Assembly: GCA_910586985.1 (NCBI GenBank)
Contig: CAJUKK010000015.1
Location: 1-39,821 of the forward strand
DNA length: 39,821 bases
Direction: 5' to 3'
DNA from: an uncultured Christensenellaceae bacterium
Lineage (GTDB): Bacteria; Bacillota; Clostridia; Christensenellales; Borkfalkiaceae
The notes under the pieces were generated by a model. That model was not told where the DNA came from, searched no databases, and saw only the letters and a program-made list of their open reading frames with translations. Below are positions 28,679 to 37,257 of the stretch, piece after piece. Every line of letters begins with the position of its first letter. The first letter of the stretch is position 1. The translations under genes were made by a program, and so were the position numbers.

Positions 28679-29788
28679 ATGAGGAAAAATATAGCCGTTT
28701 TTTTCGGCGGACGATCAAATGAGCATGAGGTCTCCGTTATCACCGGAATGCTTGCCGTTAATCTTTTGCGCGGCGCAGGATATCGCGTTATGCCTGTTTA
28801 CCTGCCCAAGAAGGGCGGAATGCTGATTGCGGAAAACGCGCGGGGCGTGGATGATTTCCGCCGCGATCGCTACGAAAAATTCGAAGAGGCGATTTTATAC
28901 AAAAAATCGCTTATCAATCTCCGAAAACCCAAACGGATAAAATTCAGTATCGACTGTGCGCTCAACTGTTGCCATGGCGGTCAGGGCGAGGACGGGACGC
29001 TCTCGGCTCTGTTGCATTGGAACGGCGTTTTGTCCGTTTCTCCCGATACTGCGGTGTCGGCAATGTTTATGGATAAATCGCTCTCGAAGATCGCGCTCAG
29101 AGGATTACATATTCCGGTGATAGAGGATTTGACGGTATACGAAGAAAAATGGGAGACAGCCCGCGAAGAAGTTTTTGCGGAAACGAAGGTTCTTGGATAT
29201 CCCGTAATCGTTAAACCTTGTTCGCTTGGGTCGAGCATCGGAATACGCGTCGCAAGAGACGAAAAAGAACTTGCAGATGCACTCGCGCTTGCGTTTGAGT
29301 TGGATCATGGCGCGCTGATTGAAAAGTACCTGACCGATAAGCGCGACATCAATTGCGCCGCATGCGTTTTAAACGGGAAAATAATATTTTCGCCGCTCGA
29401 AGAGGTGTTTTCTTCGGAGGACATTCTCTCTTTCAGCGAAAAATATGAGGGAACGGGAGAACGTACGTCATGTATTCCCGCTGAACTTGATGTTGATATT
29501 GCAGATAAAATCAAGGCGTATCTGGAGTTGGTGTGCAAGTCGTTTCAGGTGCGCGGAATCGTGCGCGCGGACTTTCTTGTATCAGGCGAAGAGGTGTATT
29601 TTAACGAACTGAATACCGTCCCCGGATCGCTCGCGCTCTACCTATTCGGGAAGACGCTCACCGAAGGGAGAGATTTTCTCGTCAGACTCATCGAAGAAGT
29701 TTGCGCAGAGGAGGAGAAAAGCGTCGTTGAGACGAATCTTTTGGAGGGGGGAATATTCGGTTCTCCAAAAGGTTGCAAAAGGCGGTAA
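28679..29788 (+). CDS. ddl: D-alanine-D-alanine ligase
   Basis: A 369-residue ATP-grasp enzyme joining two D-alanines for peptidoglycan. It has FFGGRSNEHEVSVITG (about 8-23), CCHGGQGEDGTLSALLHWNG, VKPCSLGSSIGI (ATP loop) and the metal-binding FNELNTVPGSLALY near the C-terminus. The ATG at 28679 has GAGGAGG in front. It follows the murF-like gene and, although separated by a terminator, serves the same pathway. The icd promoter overlaps its end. Confidence 0.95.
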   Translation: MRKNIAVFFGGRSNEHEVSVITGMLAVNLLRGAGYRVMPVYLPKKGGMLIAENARGVDDFRRDRYEKFEEAILYKKSLINLRKPKRIKFSIDCALNCCHGGQGEDGTLSALLHWNGVLSVSPDTAVSAMFMDKSLSKIALRGLHIPVIEDLTVYEEKWETAREEVFAETKVLGYPVIVKPCSLGSSIGIRVARDEKELADALALAFELDHGALIEKYLTDKRDINCAACVLNGKIIFSPLEEVFSSEDILSFSEKYEGTGERTSCIPAELDVDIADKIKAYLELVCKSFQVRGIVRADFLVSGEEVYFNELNTVPGSLALYLFGKTLTEGRDFLVRLIEEVCAEEEKSVVETNLLEGGIFGSPKGCKRR

Positions 29789-29801
29789 AATTTAGTATAA
29801 T
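29773..29801 (+). promoter_or_regulatory. Promoter for icd
   Basis: TTGCAA (29773-29778), 17-base spacer, TATAAT (29796-29801), spanning the ddl stop codon. Confidence 0.85.
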
Positions 29802-29828
29802 GGGGGAAATTCATAAGTGAGGTAACGT

Positions 29829-31031
29829 ATGGCGAAGATAGCGATGAAAACCCCCCTCGTCGAGATGGACGGCGACGAAATGACCCGCGTGCTCTGGTCA
29901 AAAATCAAGGAGTTTCTTATAACGCCTTACGTCGATTTAAAGACGGAGTACTACGATCTGGGACTTGAAAACCGCGACAGGACGGACGATAAAGTAACGG
30001 AAGAGAGCGCGCTTGCCGCAAAGCGGTTGGGCGTCGCGGTCAAATGCGCGACGATCACGCCAAACGTTCAGCGTATGAGCGAGTACCGTTTAAAGAAAAT
30101 GTGGAAGAGTCCAAACGGGACGATCCGCCGTATCTTAGACGGCACGGTGTTCCGCGCGCCCATTTTATGCAAGGGAATCCGCTCCTATGTGCCGAGCTGG
30201 AAAAAGCCTATTGTGCTTGCGCGGCATGCCTATGGGGACGTATACTCTGCCGTAGACGAATACGCGGCGGCGGGCAGTAAGGCATATCTTTTAATCGAAG
30301 ATGCGCACGGAAACGTAGTGAGTAAAAAGAATATACACGATTTTACGTGCGGCGGCGTGGTGCAGGGAATGCATAACAGCGACGATTCGGTCAGATCGTT
30401 TGCGCATTCCTGTTTCCGCTATGCGCTCGACATGAAGTTGCCGATGATTTTTGCGACCAAAGATACGATCTCGAAAGTATACGACGGGCGGTTTAAGGCA
30501 ATTTTCGAAGAGGTTTACAAGGAATACGAGTCTGCGTTTGCTGCGGCGGGAATCGATTATCTCTATACGCTCATTGACGACGCCGTCGCCCGCATCGTCC
30601 GCTCCGAGGGCGGAATTTTGTGGGCGTGCAAAAATTACGACGGCGACGTAATGAGCGACATGGTGGCGACTGCCTACGGCTCGCTCGGCATGATGACTTC
30701 GGTACTCGTTTCGCCCGACGGCAAATACGAATACGAGGCGGCGCACGGAACGGTGACGAGGCATTATTACAAATATCTGAAAGGGGAGGAGACTTCCACC
30801 AATTCGGTCGCGACGATCTTTGCATGGACGGGCGCGCTCAGAAAGCGGGGTGAACTCGACGGATTGTTAGAGCTCGTTGCTTTTGCAGATAAGCTCGAAG
30901 AGGCGACGCGACGTACGATTGAAGAGGGAGAGATGACGGGGGATCTGATTCCGCTTTTTTCCCGCGAAGGCGTTGTTCCGAAAAAATGTAACAGCGAAAA
31001 CTTTTTGCGTGCGATCGCAAAAAGAATGTAA
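29829..31031 (+). CDS. icd: NADP-dependent isocitrate dehydrogenase (type II)
   Basis: A 400-residue enzyme oxidising isocitrate to 2-oxoglutarate and CO2. EMDGDEMTRVLWSKIKEFL at the start, TITPNVQRMSEYRLKKMWKS, the GTVFRAPILCKGI segment, YDGDVMSDMVATAYGSLGMM (metal Asp residues) and AAHGTVTRHYYKYLKGEETS identify the eukaryote-like (type II) NADP-IDH group rather than the E. coli type. GAGG stands before the ATG. It has its own promoter and terminator; no other TCA-cycle gene is nearby. Confidence 0.95.
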   Translation: MAKIAMKTPLVEMDGDEMTRVLWSKIKEFLITPYVDLKTEYYDLGLENRDRTDDKVTEESALAAKRLGVAVKCATITPNVQRMSEYRLKKMWKSPNGTIRRILDGTVFRAPILCKGIRSYVPSWKKPIVLARHAYGDVYSAVDEYAAAGSKAYLLIEDAHGNVVSKKNIHDFTCGGVVQGMHNSDDSVRSFAHSCFRYALDMKLPMIFATKDTISKVYDGRFKAIFEEVYKEYESAFAAAGIDYLYTLIDDAVARIVRSEGGILWACKNYDGDVMSDMVATAYGSLGMMTSVLVSPDGKYEYEAAHGTVTRHYYKYLKGEETSTNSVATIFAWTGALRKRGELDGLLELVAFADKLEEATRRTIEEGEMTGDLIPLFSREGVVPKKCNSENFLRAIAKRM

Positions 31032-31070
31032 AAAATCAGCCTCTGTAAACAGGAGGCTGATTTTGTTTTT
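31032..31070 (+). terminator. Terminator of icd
   Basis: AAAATCAGCCTC (31032-31043) pairs perfectly with GAGGCTGATTTT (31053-31064), followed by GTTTTT. Confidence 0.93.
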
Positions 31071-31108
31071 AAAAAAAAGAGACTCCGACGTTTTCGCGTC
31101 GGGGTCTC
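31071..31108 (-). terminator. Terminator of the 217-residue unknown gene
   Basis: GAGACTCCGACG (31079-31090) pairs with CGTCGGGGTCTC (31097-31108) with one G-T pair; on the minus strand eight T follow. Confidence 0.9.
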
Positions 31109-31132
31109 GTCCGATTCCGTAAGCGTTGTGTG

Positions 31133-31786
31133 TTATTTGCGGCTGCAAGCTTTACCCTGCGGGTAGAGCGGCAGTTCGAAGAATCCCGAGCAAACCTCTT
31201 GCGAGTACTCCTGTGCGGGCGGAATTGCGCAGTATCCGTAGCTGGGCACGAGCAACTCAACCTGCATGGCGACCTTTAAAATGACGGTGAGACAAGCCGA
31301 TATTACAAAAGAATTCGTTGCGCTGTCCCAAGAGCCTTCGGGCGATACGCAGGAAGCGATTGCCGTTACCGTAAAGGGCATAACCGATGCGGGCGGTACA
31401 TACATGAGTACGTCTTCGGTGATGGATACATTGCCCGTTGCCTTTCCTTCTACGCCTGCCGCGTCAAGGTATACGATTTCGACGGGTATGGAAACCTTTG
31501 CCTGTATGCGGGCGAACTGACCGTCCGTCTGACGCTCCACGTTGAGTCCCGTAACCGTTCCCTCGGACGAGAGCGATCGCGCGCTGATAAACGAAAGCGG
31601 ATATGTAGGGGTTGCGGGCGTGGGATTGGTAAGTTCCACCGAATAGCCCTCGAGACGCGTCTGGATTATGCCTGCGTCAAAGATTTTTTCCGCTTGAATA
31701 CACACCTTTTCGCAAAGACCGTTCAACGGATTGCCTGTGATCGTGCCGGGGCAGTGATCCGATGAAAAATTGGAAAAAAATGACAT
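31133..31786 (-). CDS. Conserved-looking protein of unknown function with several cysteines (217 aa)
   Basis: I do not recognise a named family. The N-terminus (FSSDHCPGTITGNPLNGLCE, then KVCIQAEKIFDAGIIQ) and C-terminus (VPSYGYCAIPPAQEYSQEVC) carry cysteines in ordered places; the middle is predicted beta-rich, with alternating hydrophobic residues (ARIQAKVSIPVEIVYLD, GNVSITEDVLMYVPP). There is no signal peptide or membrane helix. I believe similar proteins with this cysteine pattern are common in Clostridia and may relate to spore-coat or surface assembly, but that is recollection, not proof. GGAGG precedes the ATG; a strong terminator follows. Confidence 0.8.
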   Translation of the reverse strand: MSFFSNFSSDHCPGTITGNPLNGLCEKVCIQAEKIFDAGIIQTRLEGYSVELTNPTPATPTYPLSFISARSLSSEGTVTGLNVERQTDGQFARIQAKVSIPVEIVYLDAAGVEGKATGNVSITEDVLMYVPPASVMPFTVTAIASCVSPEGSWDSATNSFVISACLTVILKVAMQVELLVPSYGYCAIPPAQEYSQEVCSGFFELPLYPQGKACSRK

Positions 31787-31851
31787 TTGTTACCTCCGTG
31801 TAAAGAACCTTTGGGTTCATATTGCATTGTATGCAACAGAGGCTGATTGCG

Positions 31852-33498
31852 TTACGCCGATTCAAGCGGAGTTACGAGTACCGTTTTAAAATCTGTATAA
31901 GTGACGAATCCCGCTTTCGTTTTGGGCGGTTTTTTAACGTTTTTTATCTTCGTGTAGTCTACAGCGACACTGCCGCCCGCTCCGCCGTCCGAATATTTTG
32001 CGCAGATTCGCGCGGCGTACAGGAGTACTTCGTCCGGCACGTTTTTTCCCTGCGTTTTAACGACTACGTGGCAGGAATGGTATTTTTGCGTATGCAACCA
32101 CAGATCGTCGTCCGCCGCCGTGCGTACGAGTCTGTCGTTTTGCAGATTGTTTCTGCCCGCCCGAATCTGAAATCCGCACGTTTCAAAAGTTCGGTAGGAA
32201 ATTTCCGGCATGACTTTTTTAGAGCGCGTTTTTTGTTCCTGTATGAGTCCGGCGGCGGTCATTTCTTCCGTTACGGAGCGAAGATCCTCTTGCGTCTCCG
32301 CGGTGTTGACGGAGGCAAGCAGGCTTTCCAGATAGGCTATTTCGCTCTGAGTCTCCGTTTCCTGCGGTGCCAACACTTCGAGCGTGCGTTTCTGTTTGCG
32401 GTATTTTTTAAAATAGTTTTGAGCGTTGTCGGCGGGGGAAAGGCGCGGATCGAGGACTATTTTTACCGTTTCACCCGATTCGCTGTAATAATTTAAAAGT
32501 TCGCAAGACGCGTCGCCCCGTTTGATCGAATAGAGGTTTGCTGTGAGAAGTTCGCCTTTTACACGCAGCTCCTCCGCGCCGATGCATGCCTGTCTTTTTT
32601 CTAAAGTCTGTTGCAGACGTTTTCGGTGTTTTTTCAGCGAGTTCTGAATTGCGGCAGACAGTTTTTTGCGTGTTCCCTCCAACCCTTTTTTCGCTCTGCG
32701 TTTGGCGTAAAAATAAGCTTGCGCTTCGGACAGCGTTGCAAAGGGGATTGCGCCTTTCACGGAGCGGGCGAAAAAATCGACGGGAACTCCGTCCCGTTCG
32801 AGCACGCACGGCGAGGTTTCGTCAGAGAAAATATAGTCGTATACGCACTTAGCTATGTGATTGCCGCTGCAATGATTTGCAATTTGTTCCGCCGTTACAG
32901 GCGCGATTCCCGACACAGCGTTAAATAAAAAACGGGAAAGTTCTTCAGGCGGGTCTTTCAGCAGTGCGGAGAGCGCGGCATAGTCGGCGGGGTTTGTTTT
33001 GTCCTGCGGTGCGGGGAGTGTGTATTTTACTCCGGATAAAATAAACCGTTTATGGCTCTCGTCAAGCGTTGTGGTTTTGATCGCGCCGAGTACAATTCCG
33101 TTTTCGATCAGGATTGCGTTTGAGTATTTTCCCATGACCTCTACGTTCAAAAGTCGTTCGCAGGAGGAAAAATCGGAGGTGCAACGGAGACGAAAGGATA
33201 AAATCCGTTCAAAACCGAGCGTTTCGACGGATATTATTTCCGCGCCCTGTATATGTTTGCGCAGCAACATGCAGAAGTTTGGAGCAGTCAGCGGATTTTC
33301 CTTTTCGTCCTGTGTAAAGTATACTCCGCAGTCCGATGCGTTTACGTTGACGGTCAGTTTAAGCGTACGCTTTCCCGTGTATATAAGAAACGTGAGTTCT
33401 TCCCGTTCGGGCATATTGATTTTGTTGATTCTTCCGCCTGAAAGATCGCGGTTCAGCTCTCTTGCAATGTGGCGTAGGGTAAAGGCGTCTTGCGGCAT
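31852..33498 (-). CDS. rqcH: RqcH (NFACT family) ribosome quality control protein
   Basis: A 548-residue NFACT protein, often annotated fibronectin-binding protein. The NFACT-N domain (about 1-200) has NFCMLLRKHIQG and LLNVEVMGKYSNAIL; a coiled-coil part (about 260-420) has KKHRKRLQQTLEKRQ; and the NFACT-R domain (about 440-530) reads GRNNLQNDRLV and DDDLWLHTQKYHSCHVVV. RqcH binds obstructed 50S subunits and recruits Ala-tRNA to add C-terminal alanine tails to stalled chains; the tails mark them for ClpXP, whose genes lie just downstream on the other strand. The leader is unusually long (see the leader feature). Confidence 0.95.
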   Translation of the reverse strand: MPQDAFTLRHIARELNRDLSGGRINKINMPEREELTFLIYTGKRTLKLTVNVNASDCGVYFTQDEKENPLTAPNFCMLLRKHIQGAEIISVETLGFERILSFRLRCTSDFSSCERLLNVEVMGKYSNAILIENGIVLGAIKTTTLDESHKRFILSGVKYTLPAPQDKTNPADYAALSALLKDPPEELSRFLFNAVSGIAPVTAEQIANHCSGNHIAKCVYDYIFSDETSPCVLERDGVPVDFFARSVKGAIPFATLSEAQAYFYAKRRAKKGLEGTRKKLSAAIQNSLKKHRKRLQQTLEKRQACIGAEELRVKGELLTANLYSIKRGDASCELLNYYSESGETVKIVLDPRLSPADNAQNYFKKYRKQKRTLEVLAPQETETQSEIAYLESLLASVNTAETQEDLRSVTEEMTAAGLIQEQKTRSKKVMPEISYRTFETCGFQIRAGRNNLQNDRLVRTAADDDLWLHTQKYHSCHVVVKTQGKNVPDEVLLYAARICAKYSDGGAGGSVAVDYTKIKNVKKPPKTKAGFVTYTDFKTVLVTPLESA

Positions 33499-33715
33499 AA
33501 AAACTCCTTGGATTCGAAGAAATTATAAAAGCGCGGTTTTCCTCGCGAATATATTCTAGAACGTTCCCGTCGCAGAATGTTGCGACATCGGCAATCACGG
33601 TATTTTGTTTGGTTGCCGTACGCTTTCCGCTTGCGGAATTAACCCGTGGAGAGAGCAAACTCTCGCCGAATGCAGGAAGGAGATAAGGCGCAGAGAAACA
33701 AAACGCGTCGATATA
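33499..33715 (-). promoter_or_regulatory. Long structured 5' leader of rqcH
   Basis: From the promoter (33716-33744) to the ATG there are about 210 untranslated bases. On the minus strand several local hairpins are seen: GAGAG-TTTG-CTCTC, TTCCGC-AA-GCGGAA and GTCGCA/TGCGAC. There is no T-box motif and no clear aptamer that I know. An AGGAG ribosome site lies at the end. A regulatory RNA role is possible. Nothing else is seen in 33499-33828 except the two divergent promoters. Confidence 0.45.
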
Positions 33716-33744
33716 ATTATACCCCAAAAAAACGAAATTGTAAA
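33716..33744 (-). promoter_or_regulatory. Promoter of rqcH
   Basis: On the minus strand TTTACA (33739-33744), 17-base spacer, TATAAT (33716-33721). Confidence 0.75.
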
Positions 33745-33753
33745 TAAAAACGC

Positions 33754-33782
33754 TTTTCTTTTCTGCGACGATATGTTAAAAT
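33754..33782 (+). promoter_or_regulatory. Candidate promoter of tig-clpP-clpX
   Basis: A good -10 TAAAAT (33777-33782) with a poor -35 TTTTCT (33754-33759) at 17 bases. It is back to back with the rqcH promoter. Confidence 0.45.
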
Positions 33783-33828
33783 ATACGCTGAACGAAAGTT
33801 ATCAACATGCATTACAGGAGATAGTATT

Positions 33829-35133
33829 ATGAAGTATACCGTTAAACCCGCTGAAAAAAGCACCGTGAAGATCACGATTACCTTTACGCCTGACGAATGG
33901 CATGCCGCAAACGACAAAGCGTACGTTCAGAACAGAAAGAAATACGCCGTCAACGGATTCCGTAAGGGCAAAGTTCCCAAGCATATCCTTGAAATGTATT
34001 ACGGCAAGGGCTTGTTCTATGAGGACGCTCTCAACTTATTGTACGGCGAGCACTTCGGCGCGATCATCGAAAAGGAAAAGGATCATTTTACCGAAGTGGG
34101 CGAGCCCGCTCTGTCCGTTGAGGACATTTCGGAAAAACAGGTAGTTATGGTTGCGCAGGTTCCCGTAAAACCCGACGTAGAAATTGAGACGTACAAGGGT
34201 ATAAAAATCACCGAGTATGAGTATACTGTTACGGACGAATCCGTAGAAAAGGATATTGAGTCCACGCGCGAGCGCATTGCCGAAAAGGTTGCCGTGACCG
34301 ACCGTCCCGCAAAAGAGGGCGATACGGTGAACATCGACTTCAAGGGCACGCTCGACGGTAAGGAGTTCGAGGGCGGCAGTGCGGAAAAATACGATCTGAC
34401 GCTTGGCTCGCATCAGTTTATCCCCGGATTCGAGGAGCAGGTTGCGGGTATGAGCATCGGCGAAAAGAAGGACGTGAACGTTACTTTCCCCGACGACTAT
34501 CAAGTGGAGGATCTGAAAGGGAAACCCGCCGTATTTGAGGTGACGCTGCACTCCATTCAAGGTAAGAGCTTGCCTGAGCTGAACGATGAGTTTGCAAAGA
34601 AAATGGGCAGCGAAACGATGGACGAATACCGCGTTAAGGTAAAAGAGCGTCTTCAGAAAAATGCGGAAAGCCGTTCGCGCAACGAGACGGAAAATTCCAT
34701 GGTGAGCGAAATTGCCAAGGGAGCCAAGGCGGAAATTCCCGACGCAATGATCGACCGTCAGGAGGAACAATCTCTTCGTAAGCTCGAATACAATCTCATG
34801 TATCAGGGAATCAAACTCGACGATTATCTGAAGTATATCGGTTCGACGCGCGAGGATTACAAAAAGAACTTTGAAGAGGACGCAAGAAATACCGTATTGC
34901 AACAGCTTATCGTTGAAAAAATTATTAAGCTTGAGAATATCACGGCGTCTCAGGAAGAAATCGATGCAAAGATCGAGGAACAGGCGAAGAGCGTCGGGAA
35001 AGAGGCGGCGGAATATAAAAAGACGATGGATCCCCGCCAGATCGAATACATCGACGGCGATATCAAAGTGACGAAACTGTTCGAGTTTTTAAAAGCAAAT
35101 AACGAAATGGTAAAAGAGGTGAAGCCGGTATGA
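33829..35133 (+). CDS. tig: Trigger factor
   Basis: A 434-residue ribosome-bound chaperone and prolyl isomerase. The N-terminal ribosome-binding domain has GFRKGKVPKHILE (signature, about 42-54). The FKBP-like domain (about 150-245) has GDTVNIDFKGTLDGKEFEGG and FIPGFEEQVAGMSIGEKKD, and the long helical C-terminal domain follows. AGGAG precedes the ATG. It is the first gene of tig-clpP-clpX, a common order that links nascent-chain folding with proteolysis. The stop overlaps clpP by four bases. Confidence 0.97.
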   Translation: MKYTVKPAEKSTVKITITFTPDEWHAANDKAYVQNRKKYAVNGFRKGKVPKHILEMYYGKGLFYEDALNLLYGEHFGAIIEKEKDHFTEVGEPALSVEDISEKQVVMVAQVPVKPDVEIETYKGIKITEYEYTVTDESVEKDIESTRERIAEKVAVTDRPAKEGDTVNIDFKGTLDGKEFEGGSAEKYDLTLGSHQFIPGFEEQVAGMSIGEKKDVNVTFPDDYQVEDLKGKPAVFEVTLHSIQGKSLPELNDEFAKKMGSETMDEYRVKVKERLQKNAESRSRNETENSMVSEIAKGAKAEIPDAMIDRQEEQSLRKLEYNLMYQGIKLDDYLKYIGSTREDYKKNFEEDARNTVLQQLIVEKIIKLENITASQEEIDAKIEEQAKSVGKEAAEYKKTMDPRQIEYIDGDIKVTKLFEFLKANNEMVKEVKPV

Positions 35134-35720
35134 CAAAGAACGTACTCGTTCCCTACGTAGTGGAGCGTACGTCGGGCGGGGAGAGAAGTTACGACCTTTA
35201 TTCCCGTCTGCTCGAGGACAGAATTATATTTTTGAGCGGTGAAATCGACGATGCGGTGGCAAATACCGTCGTTGCGCAGCTTATCTACCTCGAAGGCAAA
35301 GATCCTACCAAAGATATCAGTTTGTATATCAATAGCCCCGGCGGTTCGGTTTCGGCAGGCATGGCGATATACGATACGATGAATTATATCAAGAGCGATG
35401 TTTCGACGATCTGTATCGGACTTGCGGCGTCCATGGGCGCATTCCTGCTTGCGGCGGGAACAAAGGGCAAGCGTTATGCTTTGAAAAACAGCGAAATTAT
35501 GATCCATCAGCCGCTTGGCGGCGCGCAGGGTCAGGCGAGCGACATTAAGATTCAGGCGGAACATATTCTTCGCATCAAAGCTAAAATGACGGCGATCCTT
35601 GCCGCCAATACGGGAAAGTCGGTCGAAGAGATCGCCCGCGACACCGACAGAGATAACTATCTCTCTGCGGACGAGGCGTGCGAATACGGACTTATCGACA
35701 AGGTTTATATTAAGCGGTAA
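35130..35720 (+). CDS. clpP: ATP-dependent Clp protease proteolytic subunit
   Basis: A 196-residue serine protease. N-terminal VVERTSGGERSYDLYSRLL is the standard axial loop region. The catalytic Ser lies in GLAASMGAFLLAAG (about 97), His in IMIHQPLGGAQGQ (about 122), Asp in TDRDNYLSADEA (about 171). It forms a tetradecamer with ClpX or ClpC and degrades unfolded or tagged proteins. Coupled to tig by an ATGA overlap and followed by clpX. Confidence 0.97.
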   Translation: MTKNVLVPYVVERTSGGERSYDLYSRLLEDRIIFLSGEIDDAVANTVVAQLIYLEGKDPTKDISLYINSPGGSVSAGMAIYDTMNYIKSDVSTICIGLAASMGAFLLAAGTKGKRYALKNSEIMIHQPLGGAQGQASDIKIQAEHILRIKAKMTAILAANTGKSVEEIARDTDRDNYLSADEACEYGLIDKVYIKR

Positions 35721-35765
35721 ACGGGGCGGACTGACCGCCGGCAAACCGACAAAACGGAGTAATGG

Positions 35766-36992
35766 ATGGATAAATACGAACCTACCTGTTCTTTCTGCGG
35801 AAAGGAAAAATCCAAGGTTAAAAAATTGATAGCGGGGCCAGACGGTATTTATATTTGTGACGAGTGCGTGGAGCTGTGCAAGGATATGCTCGGTAAAATG
35901 CCCGTTGCGCCTACCGAGAAGGTGCCGCTGAAAAAGCCTGCGGAAATCAAAGACGCGCTCGATCAGTACATTATCGGGCAGGATAAAGCCAAAAAAGTGC
36001 TTTCCGTAGCCGTTTATAATCACTATAAACGTATCAACGCGATTGCAGAGGGCAAGAGCGACGATTTAGAGATCGAAAAGAGCAATATTCTTTTGCTCGG
36101 GCCTACGGGCAGCGGTAAAACGTTGCTTGCGCGTACGCTTGCCAAGATTTTGAACGTACCCTTTGCAACCAGCGATGCAACGACGCTTACCGAGGCGGGA
36201 TACGTTGGCGAGGACGTCGAAAATATTCTTTTAAAACTCATCCAGAATGCGGATTACGATATCGAACGCGCGCAGCGCGGAATCATTTATATCGATGAGA
36301 TCGATAAGATTGCCCGCAAGAGCGAAAACGTTTCGATCACGCGCGATGTTTCGGGCGAGGGCGTACAGCAGGCGCTTTTAAAAATAATCGAAAGCACGGT
36401 TGCAAACGTTCCTCCACAGGGCGGAAGAAAGCACCCGCAACAGGATTGCATGCGCATCGACACGACGAACATTCTCTTTATCTGCGGCGGCGCGTTCGTC
36501 GGATTGGATAAGATCGTCGGAGCGAGAACGGACGATTCGGGGCTCGGATTCGGTGGCAAAGTCAAGCTGGGCGAAAACGAAGTGGATTATAAGCTGCTCG
36601 ATAACGTTAAGCCGCAGGATCTGACGAAGTTCGGGTTGATTCCCGAATTTGTGGGGAGACTTCCCATTGTCGTCAATCTCAATCCGCTTGACGAAGACGC
36701 GCTTGTGAGCATTCTGACAAAACCGAAGAACGCGATCATTAAACAGTATCAAAAGCTTGTCGGACTCGACGGGGTAAAACTGACCGTAGAAGAAGAGGCG
36801 GTGCGGGAGATTGCCAATACCGCGATTCGTTTAAAAACGGGCGCGCGGGGACTACGGACGATCATCGAAGGTTTAATGACGGACGTTATGTACGATATTC
36901 CTTCCGAAAAGAACATTGAAGAAGTGATTATCACAAAGGACTGCGTTGACAAAGGCGCAAGTCCGCGCGTTGTATATAAAAAAACAGCATAA
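35766..36992 (+). CDS. clpX: ATP-dependent Clp protease ATP-binding subunit
   Basis: A 408-residue AAA+ unfoldase. The N-terminal zinc-binding domain has four Cys (CSFCGKEKSK and CDECVELC). Walker A is GPTGSGKTLLA (about 114), the pore loop GYVGEDV, Walker B IIYIDEIDKI, the RKH loop GGRKHPQQD, and sensor 2 in GARGLRTIIE. It feeds ClpP. A first ATG at 35762 leads to an immediate stop, so the ATG at 35766 is used. A terminator follows. Confidence 0.97.
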   Translation: MDKYEPTCSFCGKEKSKVKKLIAGPDGIYICDECVELCKDMLGKMPVAPTEKVPLKKPAEIKDALDQYIIGQDKAKKVLSVAVYNHYKRINAIAEGKSDDLEIEKSNILLLGPTGSGKTLLARTLAKILNVPFATSDATTLTEAGYVGEDVENILLKLIQNADYDIERAQRGIIYIDEIDKIARKSENVSITRDVSGEGVQQALLKIIESTVANVPPQGGRKHPQQDCMRIDTTNILFICGGAFVGLDKIVGARTDDSGLGFGGKVKLGENEVDYKLLDNVKPQDLTKFGLIPEFVGRLPIVVNLNPLDEDALVSILTKPKNAIIKQYQKLVGLDGVKLTVEEEAVREIANTAIRLKTGARGLRTIIEGLMTDVMYDIPSEKNIEEVIITKDCVDKGASPRVVYKKTA

Positions 36993-36999
36993 ATTTCTC

Positions 37000-37027
37000 G
37001 CTCCCGCAATATAGCGGGAGCTTTTAT
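37000..37027 (+). terminator. Terminator of tig-clpP-clpX
   Basis: GCTCCCGC (37000-37007) pairs with GCGGGAGC (37014-37021), followed by TTTTAT. Confidence 0.9.
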
Positions 37028-37187
37028 ATTAAATATATTATTTCGTTTTGATATGATTGTGATCTGCCGATTTCTACAAATAAAATTGAAATCGGAAAAA
37101 TATTGATAATATTTATTCACAATATTAAGTTTTTGGCATAAGATATGGGGAAGATGCGGCGAAATATAGGAGTTTTTGAAAAATTTG

Positions 37188-37216
37188 TTGACGCAATAGA
37201 AACCGAGTGGTATAAT
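37188..37216 (+). promoter_or_regulatory. Promoter of the surface protein gene
   Basis: TTGACG (37188-37193), 17-base spacer, TATAAT (37211-37216), 41 bases before the ATG. The gap 37028-37187 holds nothing else I can support. Confidence 0.88.
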
Positions 37217-37257
37217 AAGGGTACAAATGTACAGACTTGAAAATCGGGAGTTAATAC

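Noticed and set aside
33499..33715. T-box leader before rqcH
   Set aside because: The conserved T-box sequence AGGGTGG and an antiterminator bulge are absent.
33359..33727. Minus-strand ORF of 122 codons over the rqcH leader
   Set aside because: It overlaps the rqcH start out of frame, and its sequence contains the leader hairpins; no protein-like motif.
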